Source: Actinomadura chibensis NBRC 106107
GTDB lineage: Bacteria > Actinomycetota > Actinomycetes > Streptosporangiales > Streptosporangiaceae
DNA: 64,000 bases
Assembly: GCF_001552135.1 (NCBI RefSeq)
Contig: NZ_BCQP01000051.1
Span: forward strand, 43,342 to 107,341
Reading direction: 5' to 3'
The notes under the pieces were generated by a model. That model ran no database searches, was not told the DNA's origin, and saw nothing but the letters and a program-made list of their open reading frames with translations. The position numbers and the translations under genes were made by a program. Numbering within the stretch: position 1 is the stretch's first letter; each line of letters begins with the position of its first letter. Positions 1 through 7,913 of the stretch are shown piece after piece.

Positions 1-274
1 GACGCGCGGCGACATCGTCTTCACCATCGAGGGCGACGGCACGCTCCGCACGCTGACCTACATGGTCGACGGGAAGAGCACGATGCTGAGGAACGTGAAG
101 CTGCCGTGGAAGAAGTCGGTCCCGATCCCGGCGACGCCACCGCGCATCTCGTGGAAGCTGACGTACCGCGCGCCGTCCGGCGGGGCGTCCCACACCGTCG
201 TCGTGGACGGGCAGCCGATGGGAAGCGGCCAGGGCAGCGCGGGCACGACCATGCGCGCCGAAGGCGTCTACTGA
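1..274 (+). CDS. MmpS-like membrane protein, C-terminal fragment
   Basis: The open frame enters from the left edge and stops at 272-274, so only about the last 90 residues are present. The visible part is a small beta-rich domain (GDIVFTIEGDGT..TLTYMVDGKSTMLRNVKLPWKKSV) that resembles the periplasmic domain of actinobacterial MmpS accessory proteins, in which a 'V..VTG.A..ITY' strand is followed by a 'LPW.K' turn. In that family the N-terminus carries one membrane segment, which would lie outside the window. MmpS proteins assist MmpL/RND exporters in lipid or siderophore export; no partner is visible here. The assignment rests on pattern memory and is moderate at best; an unrelated secreted domain is possible. 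Confidence 0.45.
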   Translation, partial: TRGDIVFTIEGDGTLRTLTYMVDGKSTMLRNVKLPWKKSVPIPATPPRISWKLTYRAPSGGASHTVVVDGQPMGSGQGSAGTTMRAEGVY

Positions 275-406
275 CCCCCCGCGACCGATCCGCCCGGCCC
301 CTGCCACACCGAGGGCGGGACCCCTCCCGCGCCCGGGGGTTACGCTGAGCGCGGACGCGCGTGCGGAGCGGACGCGCGGGCACGACGCGCGGAGAGGACG
401 GGTCGC

Positions 407-1228
407 ATGCCGACGACGACACGCAAGCCGCCGGGCAAGGTCGACATCCTGCCGAAGGGCATGGGGAGCCTCGCCACCGGCCTGCCTCCGGCCGAGCCCG
501 GCACGCTGTTCGTCCGGGGGACGAACGGCGGGATGCGGGTGTCCCCGGACTCCCGCTTCACCGTCGTGTTCGGACGCTGCGAGCCCGACGTCCACGTCTG
601 CGTCGGCGGCGACGACAAGCGCGTCAGCCGCCGCCACGGCGTCATCACCCGCGAGCACTCGCGGTGGGTGCTGTACAACGAGGGCAAGCTCGCGATCCGC
701 TTCCCCGGGGCGCGGCTCGTGCTCGGCGGGCACCGGGCGGAGCTGCCGGTCACCTACCTGCCGCTGTTCATCGTCGCGCCCGGGCAGGAGCACCTGCTCG
801 AAGTGCGCATCGCCGCCGGGGCGGCGGGGTCCGGCCCGGCCGACGTGCACGAGGTCGAGACCTACGACCCGCAGCGCAACCCGGAGGAGGAGCACGGCGG
901 CAACCCGTGGTACCTGACCGAGCAGGAGAGGCTCGTCCTGGTCTGCCTCGCCCAGCGCTACCTGCGGCAGGAGCCGTGGCCGCAACCGCTCACCTGGGCG
1001 CAGGTCGCCGACGAGCTCGCCCGGCTCCGCCCCGGGGAGAAGTGGAACGACAAGCGGGCCGCGCGCGTCGTCACCGCCGTCCGGATGCGGCTCAGCCCGT
1101 ACGTCGGCGGCCTCCGCGAGGAGGAGATCCCGCCGCCGATCGGCAACGCGCTCAACCACAACCTGATCAACGTGCTGCTCGTCCACACGATGCTCCGCAC
1201 GTCCCACCTGGAGGCCATCGGCGGGTAG
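407..1228 (+). CDS. FHA domain protein with C-terminal helical/winged-helix-like region
   Basis: A 273-residue protein. Residues about 45-130 look like a forkhead-associated domain: 'VVFGRCEPDVHVCV....KRVSRRHGVI' gives the FGR strand turn and the S-R-R-H motif that binds phosphothreonine in FHA domains. The C-terminal half (about 170-273) is helical, with 'LTEQERLVLVCLAQRYL' and 'TWAQVADELARL' suggesting a helix-turn-helix-like fold. It has no membrane segment, so it is probably cytoplasmic. It is convergent with the Ser/Thr kinase that ends 13 bp downstream; FHA proteins commonly read the phosphothreonines made by such kinases, so a functional pair is a reasonable inference. A purine-rich GAGAGGAC ribosome site precedes the ATG. 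Confidence 0.75.
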   Translation: MPTTTRKPPGKVDILPKGMGSLATGLPPAEPGTLFVRGTNGGMRVSPDSRFTVVFGRCEPDVHVCVGGDDKRVSRRHGVITREHSRWVLYNEGKLAIRFPGARLVLGGHRAELPVTYLPLFIVAPGQEHLLEVRIAAGAAGSGPADVHEVETYDPQRNPEEEHGGNPWYLTEQERLVLVCLAQRYLRQEPWPQPLTWAQVADELARLRPGEKWNDKRAARVVTAVRMRLSPYVGGLREEEIPPPIGNALNHNLINVLLVHTMLRTSHLEAIGG

Positions 1229-1241
1229 GCGGGCGGCCGGG

Positions 1242-3062
1242 TCACGCGGGGAGCTGGGCGGCGGCCGCGTCGGCGAGGGTCGTCGCCATCGCGCACAGCT
1301 CCTTCACCGGCGGCTCGCCCCGCGCGACGAGGTACAGCAGCTCCACCGCCTCCTCGCCGTGCTGGTCGGAGTAGCTCCGGTGCACGACGCGGACCACGCA
1401 CGTCCCGTCCCCGTCGCCCTTCGGCTGGACGAACGCGGGCCGCCCCCGCAGCCGGGTCGGGTTCCCGTCGTCGGCGGCGGTGGGCGGCTGGCCGCGGTCG
1501 AAGAGCAGGTGGACGTCGATGTCGCGGGTGGTGCTCCGCCACTCGCAGCCCCAGCCGCCGAAGCCGACGTCCGGCTCCGCCGCGTTGATGCCGGGGACGA
1601 TGTCGAGCGCCCCCGGCCCGATCATCGCGCAGGCGTTCCGGTGCGCCAGCGACCGCGCCGGGAACGGCGGCGACCGCCGCGCGAGCGGCCCCCGGTTCAG
1701 CGCCGCGGCGGCGCGGACGGCGGCGGTCTCGGCGATGGGGCAGAGCGGGACGGGGCCGCCGTCGGTCTGGTGCGCGTCGACCAGGATGGTGGCGCCGGCG
1801 TCCGGCGGCGGCAGGACGAGGATCCGGCCGCAGGAGTCGTCCTCGGCGCGGTCGTCGACGACGCGGACGCGCCCGATCGCGCGCGCCGGTCCGGCCGTCT
1901 CCGGCCCGCCGCCGGTGTTCAGGTCGAACTTGACGTCGACCTCGCCGCCGCGCCCGGTGGACACGAGGACGTCGCACCGGTCGAAGTTGCCGTAGTCGGT
2001 GTCGAGCTCCGTCTCCCCGTACCGGCGGAGCGCGGGCGGGTCGGTCAGCGCGCACGGGTCGGCGGTGCGCGGGTCGCCGATCAGCGACACCGGCCTCGGC
2101 TTCGGCTTCGCCGGGGCCGTGCCGCCGGACGACGGGAGCACGATCGCGAGCACCGCCCCCAGCGCGACGGCCGCGCCCGCCGCCGAGACGGCCACCGGGC
2201 GCCGCCGCGCGAACCCCACCGGACGGCGCCACGGGCGGCCGGCGCCGCGGTCGGTGGACGGCTCGTCCTCGGTCGGGGCGGCGTAGCCGGGGCGCTCGGG
2301 CTCGGCGGCCGCGCCCGCCACCTCGTCCAGCATCCGGCGCGCCTCGGCCGGGGCGGGCCGGTCGCCCGGCTCGGGCCGGAGCATCGCCGCGACCACCCCG
2401 GCCAGCGGCCCGAGGCCGGCGTCGCGCGCCGCCGGGTCGCCGGGCGGCCCGCCGGCGACCAGCGCCCGGACGGTCGCGCCGAGCGAGAACACGTCCGACG
2501 CCGGTTCGGGACGGCCGCGCACGACCTCGGGCGCGGCGTAGGCGGGCGTGTGGCTGACCGACCCGTTCCGCGTGATCGTCTCCCGGGCGCCGAACCGGTA
2601 GGCGGCGCCGAAGTCGGTGAGCTTGGCCGTCCCGTCCTCGGTGACGACGATGTTGCCCGGCTTGACGTCGCAGTGCACGATGCCCTCGGCGTGCAGGGCC
2701 GACAGCGCCGAGGCGATCTGCGCGCCGACGCGGGCCGCGCTCGCCGGCCGCATCGGGGGCCAGGCGTCCAGGCTGCCGCCGGGCACGTACTCAAGGACGA
2801 GCCACGACGTGTCCTCGTCGCCGGTCCGCACCCGGACGGCGTCGTACAGCGTGACCACGTGCGGATGGCTGAACCGCGCCAGCGCGCGCGCCTCCGACCG
2901 CAGCCGGTCGAACGCGCCGGGACTCTCCCCTAACTTGGCCCGCTTCAGCGCGACCCGGCGCCCGAGTTCCGGGTCCTCGGCGAGCCACACCTCACCCGTC
3001 CCCCCGCGAATGGGCCCCTTCGTCAGCCGGTACCGGCCGCCGACCTCCGCTCCCAGACGCAC
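1242..3062 (-). CDS. Transmembrane serine/threonine protein kinase (PknB-like catalytic domain)
   Basis: A 606-residue kinase. The catalytic domain shows the glycine loop at 16-25 (GPIRGGTGEV), the ATP lysine K40 (VALK), the catalytic loop HCDVKPGN at 130-137 and DFG at 150-152, so it should be active. A proline/arginine-rich linker leads to one membrane segment (VAVSAAGAAVALGAVLAIVL), followed by an extracytoplasmic domain with several cysteines (DPCALTDPPALRRYG, FDRCDVLV) that may sense a ligand; its form recalls DUF3558-type lipoprotein domains. I chose the GTG at 3062 because AAAGGAG lies 5 nt before it; an upstream in-frame ATG at 3146 would add non-conserved residues. The start lies inside the 3' end of the radical SAM gene, suggesting translational coupling. 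Confidence 0.9.
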   Translation of the reverse strand: MRLGAEVGGRYRLTKGPIRGGTGEVWLAEDPELGRRVALKRAKLGESPGAFDRLRSEARALARFSHPHVVTLYDAVRVRTGDEDTSWLVLEYVPGGSLDAWPPMRPASAARVGAQIASALSALHAEGIVHCDVKPGNIVVTEDGTAKLTDFGAAYRFGARETITRNGSVSHTPAYAAPEVVRGRPEPASDVFSLGATVRALVAGGPPGDPAARDAGLGPLAGVVAAMLRPEPGDRPAPAEARRMLDEVAGAAAEPERPGYAAPTEDEPSTDRGAGRPWRRPVGFARRRPVAVSAAGAAVALGAVLAIVLPSSGGTAPAKPKPRPVSLIGDPRTADPCALTDPPALRRYGETELDTDYGNFDRCDVLVSTGRGGEVDVKFDLNTGGGPETAGPARAIGRVRVVDDRAEDDSCGRILVLPPPDAGATILVDAHQTDGGPVPLCPIAETAAVRAAAALNRGPLARRSPPFPARSLAHRNACAMIGPGALDIVPGINAAEPDVGFGGWGCEWRSTTRDIDVHLLFDRGQPPTAADDGNPTRLRGRPAFVQPKGDGDGTCVVRVVHRSYSDQHGEEAVELLYLVARGEPPVKELCAMATTLADAAAAQLPA

Positions 3063-4545
3063 CGCGACTCCTTTCACCCGGCGACCCGCCCGGCGCCGCC
3101 CAGCGCCACGCGCGGCCCAACCTACTGCGTGACGGCGCGGACACACACCGTTCTTCGCGAATGGAATCGGCCGGTCGCGCGGGACGCGTGCCGAATCCCG
3201 CGAGGACCGCCTCCAGGATCGGCAGCGCGCGGCCCGCCCTTTTCGCGCGGATGACCAGGTCCCAGGCGGGTTCGAATTTCTTCCAGCCCCCGGCGTAGGC
3301 GGCGTGCCTGGCCTTTCCGCGCAGCGTCGGCTTGGTGGCGGCGCCGCGCAGGATCGACCCCCACCGGTAGAAGTCGCGGTAGGCGCGCCGGTAGCCGTCC
3401 TCCAGCTGCTGAGGGGTCATCTTCGCGGGCTCGAAGACGACCGTCCGGGTGTCGTAGCCGGACCAGTCGGAATGGAGGAGGCGGCCCGCCTTCGCCATGC
3501 GGTCGTAGAGCCGCGTGCCGGGATAGGGCGTGAGGATGTGGAAGGTGGCCGTCTCGATTCCCCGGCCGACCGCCCATTCGACGGTGCGGTCGAAGACGCC
3601 GGGGTCGTCCTCGTCCATCCCGAAGACGAAGCTGCCGTTCACCATAACGCCGTTATCGTGCAGCCGGCGGACGACGGCGTCGTAGTCGCGGTCGATGTTC
3701 TGCCATTTCCGCTGCTCCGTCAGATTGGCGGCGTTGACCGTCTCGAAACCGACGAACAAACTGCGTAGCCCCGATTCGACGGCCTTTTCGAGGAGGCCGG
3801 GGCGCAGCACCGCCTGCACCGTTCCCGCGGCCTGCCAGAGCCGTCCCATGCCGCGCATCCCGTCGAACAGCGCGGACGCGAACCTGGCGTTGCCGAACAG
3901 GTGGTCGTCGAGGAAGTACAGGTGGCGTCCGGGCAGCCGGTCGATCTCGGCGAGCGCGGCGTCGACGGTCTGCGTGTAGAACGACTTCCCGCCCTCGAAG
4001 AACGCCTCCTTGTAGCAGAAGTCGCACACGTGCGGGCAGCCGCGCGACACGACGATCGAGTTCGGCACGAGGTAGCGCTCGCGGGCGATCAGGTCGCGGC
4101 GGATCGGCGGCAGCGCGGCGAGCGTCCGCTCCGCCGACTCGTACCGCGGCGCCGGGTTCCCGGCGCGGAAGTCGGCGAGGAACCGCGGCCAGGTGTCCTC
4201 GCCGGGGCCGAGGAACACCGTGTCGGCGTGCGCGGACGCCTCGTTCGGGAGCGAGGTGACGTGCAGTCCGCCGAGGCAGACGTAGGCGCCGCGGGCGCGG
4301 TAGAGGTCGGCGAGCTCGTAGGAGCGCCGCGCCGAGGTGATGTAGACCTGGATCACCACGAGGTCGGGCTCGTCGGAGGTGTCGACCCGCTGCACGTGCT
4401 CGTCGGTCAGCGTCACCTCGTCGTCCGGGTCGAGGTAGCCGGCGAGCGTGGCGAGGCCGAGCGGCGGGAACAGCGAATACTTGATCGGTCGGAAGAACGG
4501 CGAGGTCGCCTCGGTCAGGGCCGGAAGGATCATCTTCACGCGCAT
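2992..4545 (-). CDS. B12-binding domain radical SAM protein
   Basis: A 517-residue protein. Residues about 5-130 form a cobalamin-binding-like Rossmann domain (PPLGLATLAGYL; LVVIQVYITSARRSYELADLYR; CLGGLHVT), though the classic D-x-H-x-x-G cobalamin motif is not evident. The radical SAM cluster motif C-x3-C-x2-C is C170, C174, C177 (SRGCPHVCDFC). The conserved part ends near residue 455; the last 60 residues are low-complexity and overlap the kinase gene by 71 bp (2992-3062), on the same strand. This layout is either a real overlap or a frameshifted 3' end. The family includes methyltransferases and ring-forming enzymes of lipid or natural-product metabolism; the substrate cannot be read from the context. 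Confidence 0.8.
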   Translation of the reverse strand: MRVKMILPALTEATSPFFRPIKYSLFPPLGLATLAGYLDPDDEVTLTDEHVQRVDTSDEPDLVVIQVYITSARRSYELADLYRARGAYVCLGGLHVTSLPNEASAHADTVFLGPGEDTWPRFLADFRAGNPAPRYESAERTLAALPPIRRDLIARERYLVPNSIVVSRGCPHVCDFCYKEAFFEGGKSFYTQTVDAALAEIDRLPGRHLYFLDDHLFGNARFASALFDGMRGMGRLWQAAGTVQAVLRPGLLEKAVESGLRSLFVGFETVNAANLTEQRKWQNIDRDYDAVVRRLHDNGVMVNGSFVFGMDEDDPGVFDRTVEWAVGRGIETATFHILTPYPGTRLYDRMAKAGRLLHSDWSGYDTRTVVFEPAKMTPQQLEDGYRRAYRDFYRWGSILRGAATKPTLRGKARHAAYAGGWKKFEPAWDLVIRAKRAGRALPILEAVLAGFGTRPARPADSIREERCVSAPSRSRLGRAWRWAAPGGSPGERSRGASGSGGRRPVPADEGAHSRGDG

Positions 4546-4650
4546 GCTCCATTGGACGCCGCCGAGCGCCCGCGCAGGCGTCCGTCCTGTGCGGATAGTG
4601 TGCGGATACCGTGTCGGTCGTCCGTAATTCAATCGTTCTAGAATGTCTTT

Positions 4651-5367
4651 GTGACCTACGGACTTCTGATCGTCGAAGACGATTTCGATATCGGTTCGGA
4701 CTTGGTCGCCGTCCTGGGCGCGCACGGATACACCACGGCCCTGACCGCCAACGGGGTCAGGGCGGTCCAGCTGGTGCGGAGCGACCCGCCGCAGATCGTC
4801 CTCGTCGACCTCGGGCTGCCCGACATGGACGGGCTCGCGCTGTGCCGCCGGCTGCGCTCGCTGCGTCCCGAGCTGGCGATCCTCGTGGTGACCGCGCGGA
4901 CCCGGGAGTTCGACGTCGTCATGGCCCTGGACGCGGGCGCCGACGACTACGTGACCAAGCCGTTCCGGATCGACGAGCTGCTGGCCCGGCTGCGCGCCCT
5001 GACGCGCCGCCGCAAGAGCCGCTTCGGCCCGGCCGTGGTGAGCGTCGGGGGCCTCAGCGTGAACCCGGCGGCGCGGCGGGTGCTGCTCGGCGGGCGCGAG
5101 GTCGGCCTGCGCCCCCGCGAGTTCGACCTGCTGCAGATGCTCGTGTCCCGCGCGGGCCAGGTGGTGTCGCGCGAGGAGCTGATGCGGGAGGTGTGGGGGA
5201 CCGAGTGGCTCGGCGCGACGAAGACGCTCGACGTCCACGTGTGCGCGCTGCGCCGCAAGCTCGCGGCGTACGGGCACGACCCGCGGCGGATCACGACGCT
5301 GCGCAGGATCGGCTACCGCTACGAGGCCGAGGCGGCGGCGGAGCGGTGGTCGGCAGCAGGAGGGTGA
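4651..5367 (+). CDS. OmpR-family two-component response regulator
   Basis: A 238-residue protein with a receiver domain (residues 1-115) holding acidic D10/D11, the phosphoacceptor D53 (VLVDLGLPD), T81 and K103 (YVTKPF), then a winged-helix trans_reg_C domain (about 140-228; LRPREFDLLQML, LDVHVCALRRKL, RRIGYRYE). All switch residues are present, so phosphorylation-dependent DNA binding is expected. The start is GTG. The gene faces the histidine kinase on the other strand and their 3' ends overlap by 77 bp, an uncommon arrangement for a cognate pair. The 105-bp gap to the divergent radical SAM gene must carry both promoters. Confidence 0.92.
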   Translation: MTYGLLIVEDDFDIGSDLVAVLGAHGYTTALTANGVRAVQLVRSDPPQIVLVDLGLPDMDGLALCRRLRSLRPELAILVVTARTREFDVVMALDAGADDYVTKPFRIDELLARLRALTRRRKSRFGPAVVSVGGLSVNPAARRVLLGGREVGLRPREFDLLQMLVSRAGQVVSREELMREVWGTEWLGATKTLDVHVCALRRKLAAYGHDPRRITTLRRIGYRYEAEAAAERWSAAGG

Positions 5368-6541
5368 ACACGGCCGGGTCGGTCCGGCTGAGGTAGAGCC
5401 GCCCGCCCTCGGCCTGGGCGAGCGAGCGGGCGATCGACAGGCCGAGCCCGTGCGCCGAGCCGGAGCCCGTCATCGGGCGGCGCTCGAACACGTCGTCGCC
5501 GGGGCGCGGGCCGGGGCCCTCGTCCATCACGTCGATGGCGAGCGCCGGGTCGGAGTGGTAGGCGGTGACCGTGATCGTCCCGGCGCCGTGGGTCAGCGCG
5601 TTGTCGATCAGGACGTCGAGGATCTGCGTGACGGCGGCGGACGACGCGACGACCGGCGGCAGCGGCCGGTGCAGGTTGAGCGCGAGGCTCCGTCCCATGG
5701 CCTTCGCGTCGGGCTCGTGCCGGTCGCGGACCCGTTGCAGGACGCGGACGGCGTCGAGGTTCTCGCGGTCGTCCTCGTCCCGCGCGAGCCGCAGCATCTC
5801 CTCGACGGTGTCGACGAGGGCCCAGCCGCGGCCGATCGCCGTCCGGATCGCGGTGTGCGGGTCGTCGTCCGGACGGTGCAGCCCCGCTTCGAGCCCGAGC
5901 AGCAGGCGGGTCAGCGGCGTCCTGAGCTGGTGCGCGACGTCGGTGCTGAACGCGCGCTCCCGGGCGACGGCCTCGTCCAGCCGCCGCAAAGCCTGGGCGA
6001 GCTGCTCGACGGGGCGCTGGGCGCGCCCGGCGATCCGGCGGGCCGCGACGGCGGCGAGCGCGAGCAGGGCGAGCGCGGCGAGCGCCGTCGCGGCCCAGGC
6101 CCGCTCGGTGCGGTGCCGGATCAGCGTGCCGGGCACGCCGACGCGGACGACGGTCATCGTCCCGCGCGGGTGCACGAGCGGCGCGGTGGCGGTGAGCTGG
6201 CCGTCCTCGAACGCGTCGTGGATGTGCCCGTCGCCCGCGCTCGCCGCGGCCGCCGAGCTGGACGGCCCCTCGCCGAGCACGCGCTGCCCGCCCGGCCCGT
6301 ACAGCCCGACGATCCGGGACGCGTCCCCGACCACGGGCAGCCCGTCCCTGCCGCCGGCGGGCGGGGCGGTCTGGAGGCCGCTGACCAGCCGGTCCAGGTC
6401 GGCGGTGGCCTCGTCCACGTAGAGGCGCCGCACGGTGAGGCCGAGCGGCACGGCGCACGCGAGGACGGCGAGCGCGGTGATCCCGACGATCCAGCCGAGG
6501 AGGTAGCGGTGCTGCGGGACGGAGCGGTCGCGGGGTCTCAT
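5291..6541 (-). CDS. Two-component sensor histidine kinase
   Basis: A 416-residue membrane kinase. Two membrane segments (about 13-36, GWIVGITALAVLACAVPLGLTV, and about 150-170, ATALAALALLALAAVAA) flank an extracytoplasmic sensor of about 110 residues. Then come a short HAMP-like linker, the H-box (FSTDVAHQLRTPLTRL), the N-box (QILDVLIDNALTHG), and the G-boxes (DEGPGP; GSGSAHGLGLSIARSLAQ). The ATG lies 7 bp after the narI stop and the GAGG ribosome site overlaps that stop, so the kinase is probably translated with narGHJI. Its last 77 bp overlap the convergent response regulator, the likely partner. A link to nitrate or oxygen sensing is inferred from position only. Confidence 0.9.
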   Translation of the reverse strand: MRPRDRSVPQHRYLLGWIVGITALAVLACAVPLGLTVRRLYVDEATADLDRLVSGLQTAPPAGGRDGLPVVGDASRIVGLYGPGGQRVLGEGPSSSAAAASAGDGHIHDAFEDGQLTATAPLVHPRGTMTVVRVGVPGTLIRHRTERAWAATALAALALLALAAVAARRIAGRAQRPVEQLAQALRRLDEAVARERAFSTDVAHQLRTPLTRLLLGLEAGLHRPDDDPHTAIRTAIGRGWALVDTVEEMLRLARDEDDRENLDAVRVLQRVRDRHEPDAKAMGRSLALNLHRPLPPVVASSAAVTQILDVLIDNALTHGAGTITVTAYHSDPALAIDVMDEGPGPRPGDDVFERRPMTGSGSAHGLGLSIARSLAQAEGGRLYLSRTDPAVFTLLLPTTAPPPPRPRSGSRSCAAS

Positions 6542-6548
6542 CGATGCC

Positions 6549-7247
6549 TCACTGCCGTGATGGGGTCCGGACGGCGCGCGACCGGTAGACCACGTACGGA
6601 CGGACGACGTAGCCGAGCGGCGCCGCGAACGCGTGCACCAGCCGGCTGAACGGCCACAGCGCGAACAATGCCATGCCGATGAGCGCGTGCACCTGGTAGA
6701 CGAGCGGTGCGCCGTTCATCGCGTCGACGTTCGGGTCGAGGCCGAACAGGCTGCGGAACCAGATCGAGACGCCGAGCCGGTAGTCGTAGGAGCCGCTGCG
6801 CGCCCCGGCGAAGGTGGCGGCGAGCCCGGCCCCGAGCACGATCGCGAGGACGGGGTACAGCACGCGGTCGCTGCGCTGGGACGACACCCGCACCGCCCGC
6901 GTCCGCAGCCGCCGCCAGATCAGCGCGGCGAACCCGACGGTGGCGGCGACGCCCGCCGTCCCGCCGACGACCAGCGCGTTGGCCCGGTACACCGACTCGG
7001 GCACCTGGAGCCGCTCGGTCAGCGACTCCGGGACGACCAGCCCGACGACATGCCCCGCGATGACCATCAGCAGGCCGAGGTGGAACAGCGGACCCGCGAC
7101 GCGCAGGATCCGGCTCTCGTGGATCTGGCTGGAGTGGGTGGTGATCCCGAAGCGGTCGTAGCGGTACCGCCACACGCTGCCGCCGACGAAGACGACCAGC
7201 GACAGGTAGGGCAGCACGCCCCACAGCGCGATGTGCAGGTGTTTCAC
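6549..7247 (-). CDS. narI: Respiratory nitrate reductase gamma subunit (cytochrome b)
   Basis: A 232-residue integral membrane protein with five hydrophobic segments, matching the usual NarI size and topology. NarI holds two b haems, oxidises menaquinol and passes electrons to NarH. Typical features are the N-terminal 'HIALWGVLPYLSLVVFVGGSVWRYRYDRFG', 'FHLGLLMVIAGHVVGL' and 'VHALIGMALFALWPFSRLVHAF', which carry the candidate haem-ligand histidines. I chose the GTG at 7247 because its first bases overlap the narJ stop (GTGA) and AAGGA lies 8 nt before it; a longer in-frame start at 7277 would lie inside narJ. It is the last nar gene, followed at once by the sensor kinase. Confidence 0.93.
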   Translation of the reverse strand: MKHLHIALWGVLPYLSLVVFVGGSVWRYRYDRFGITTHSSQIHESRILRVAGPLFHLGLLMVIAGHVVGLVVPESLTERLQVPESVYRANALVVGGTAGVAATVGFAALIWRRLRTRAVRVSSQRSDRVLYPVLAIVLGAGLAATFAGARSGSYDYRLGVSIWFRSLFGLDPNVDAMNGAPLVYQVHALIGMALFALWPFSRLVHAFAAPLGYVVRPYVVYRSRAVRTPSRQ

Positions 7248-7759
7248 CGTCGTCGTCCTTCCGGGACGGCGGCGCACACCGCGTCGAGGACGTGCTCGTA
7301 GTCGCTGCCGTACGCGCGCAGCCCGCGCCGGAGCATGTCCAGCCCGGGGCGGTGGTCGGCGAGGAGCGGACGTCCCGCCTCGGGGTCGCGCGCCGCGAAC
7401 TCCAGCATCAGCGGGAGGAAGTCGGGCAGCTCGCGGTCGGGTCCGACCCAGCCGTGCCGGCGGTAGTAGGCCTTGAGCGACGCGAGCCGCCCGCCGCGGG
7501 TGCGGGTGTCGCCGTCGGTGTAGTAGGTGAGGTACAGCGTCCGGCGCCGGGTCCGGTCGAAGGTCGCCACGTAGCGGGCGCCGAGGTCGAGGGGGGTGCC
7601 GGTCCCGGCGGCGCGCTCGCAGAACCGCGCGAGGGACCGCGCCGCCGCGCCGCGCACGGCCGCGATCGACCGGCTGACCAGCGACAACGTCTCGGGCCAG
7701 TCGTCACCCGGATAGCAGAGCAGCAACGAGGCCGACTGATAGACGATCCGCTCGGTCAC
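7244..7759 (-). CDS. narJ: Nitrate reductase assembly chaperone NarJ
   Basis: A 171-residue cytoplasmic chaperone that in this family binds apo-NarG and assists molybdenum-cofactor insertion before the complex docks on NarI. The family pattern is clear: 'QSASLLLCYPGDDWPE' near the N-terminus, 'RTLYLTYYTDGDTRTRGGRLASLKAYYRRHG' and 'LPDFLPLMLEFAA'. The GTG start is preceded by AAAGGAG 8 nt upstream. That start codon also overlaps the stop of a 26-codon mini-ORF (GTGA), which itself follows a second copy coupled to narH, so narJ is reached through a chain of stop-start overlaps rather than directly from narH. Confidence 0.93.
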   Translation of the reverse strand: MTERIVYQSASLLLCYPGDDWPETLSLVSRSIAAVRGAAARSLARFCERAAGTGTPLDLGARYVATFDRTRRRTLYLTYYTDGDTRTRGGRLASLKAYYRRHGWVGPDRELPDFLPLMLEFAARDPEAGRPLLADHRPGLDMLRRGLRAYGSDYEHVLDAVCAAVPEGRRR

Positions 7760-7836
7760 GCGTCGTCTCCTTTCTGGGGGGCGACCCCCAGACCCCCGTG
7801 GAGGAGGAGGCGTGATCCTCGCTTCGCTGCGGTCAC
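7756..7836 (-). CDS. Coupled mini-ORF 2 in narH-narJ gap (26 codons)
   Basis: A GTG-started frame of 26 codons (begins VTAAKRGSRLL, ends QKGDDA) encoded by the first plus-strand copy of the 77-bp duplication. Its start overlaps the stop of the twin mini-ORF and its stop overlaps the narJ GTG, each as GTGA. An AAAGGAG site precedes it. Nothing suggests a folded function; its value may be only to keep ribosomes moving across the inserted repeat. Translation is inferred, not shown. Confidence 0.35.
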   Translation of the reverse strand: MTAAKRGSRLLLHGGLGVAPQKGDDA

Positions 7837-7910
7837 GCGTCGTCTCCTTTCTGGGGGGCGACCCCCAGACCCCCGTGGGGGAGGAGGCGTGATCCTCGCT
7901 TCGCTGCGGT
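7757..7910. repeat. 77-bp tandem direct duplication between narH and narJ
   Basis: Two head-to-tail copies, 7757-7833 and 7834-7910, differ at one base by eye (GTGGAGGAGG against GTGGGGGAGG). Each contains the perfect hairpin CTGGGGG-GCGA-CCCCCAG and, read on the minus strand, a ribosome site (AAAGGAG) followed by a GTG. The unit length of 77 equals 3n-1, exactly what is needed to keep a one-base-back GTGA coupling register after duplication. The G-rich hairpin resembles intergenic repeats common in high-GC actinobacteria; that is a general impression. Confidence 0.9.
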
Positions 7911-7913
7911 CAC
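7833..7913 (-). CDS. Coupled mini-ORF 1 in narH-narJ gap (26 codons)
   Basis: Twin of the mini-ORF next to narJ, with one residue different (P in place of the third L in RLLL). Its GTG overlaps the narH stop as GTGA, and the GGAGG run at the 3' end of narH can serve as its ribosome site. It ends on the GTG of the second mini-ORF. Probably a by-product of the duplication that preserves translational coupling. Confidence 0.35.
   Translation of the reverse strand: MTAAKRGSRLLPHGGLGVAPQKGDDA

Noticed and set aside
7757..7910. The 77-bp repeat as an insertion-sequence remnant or CRISPR-like array
   Set aside because: Only two head-to-tail copies without spacers, transposase or target-site duplication.
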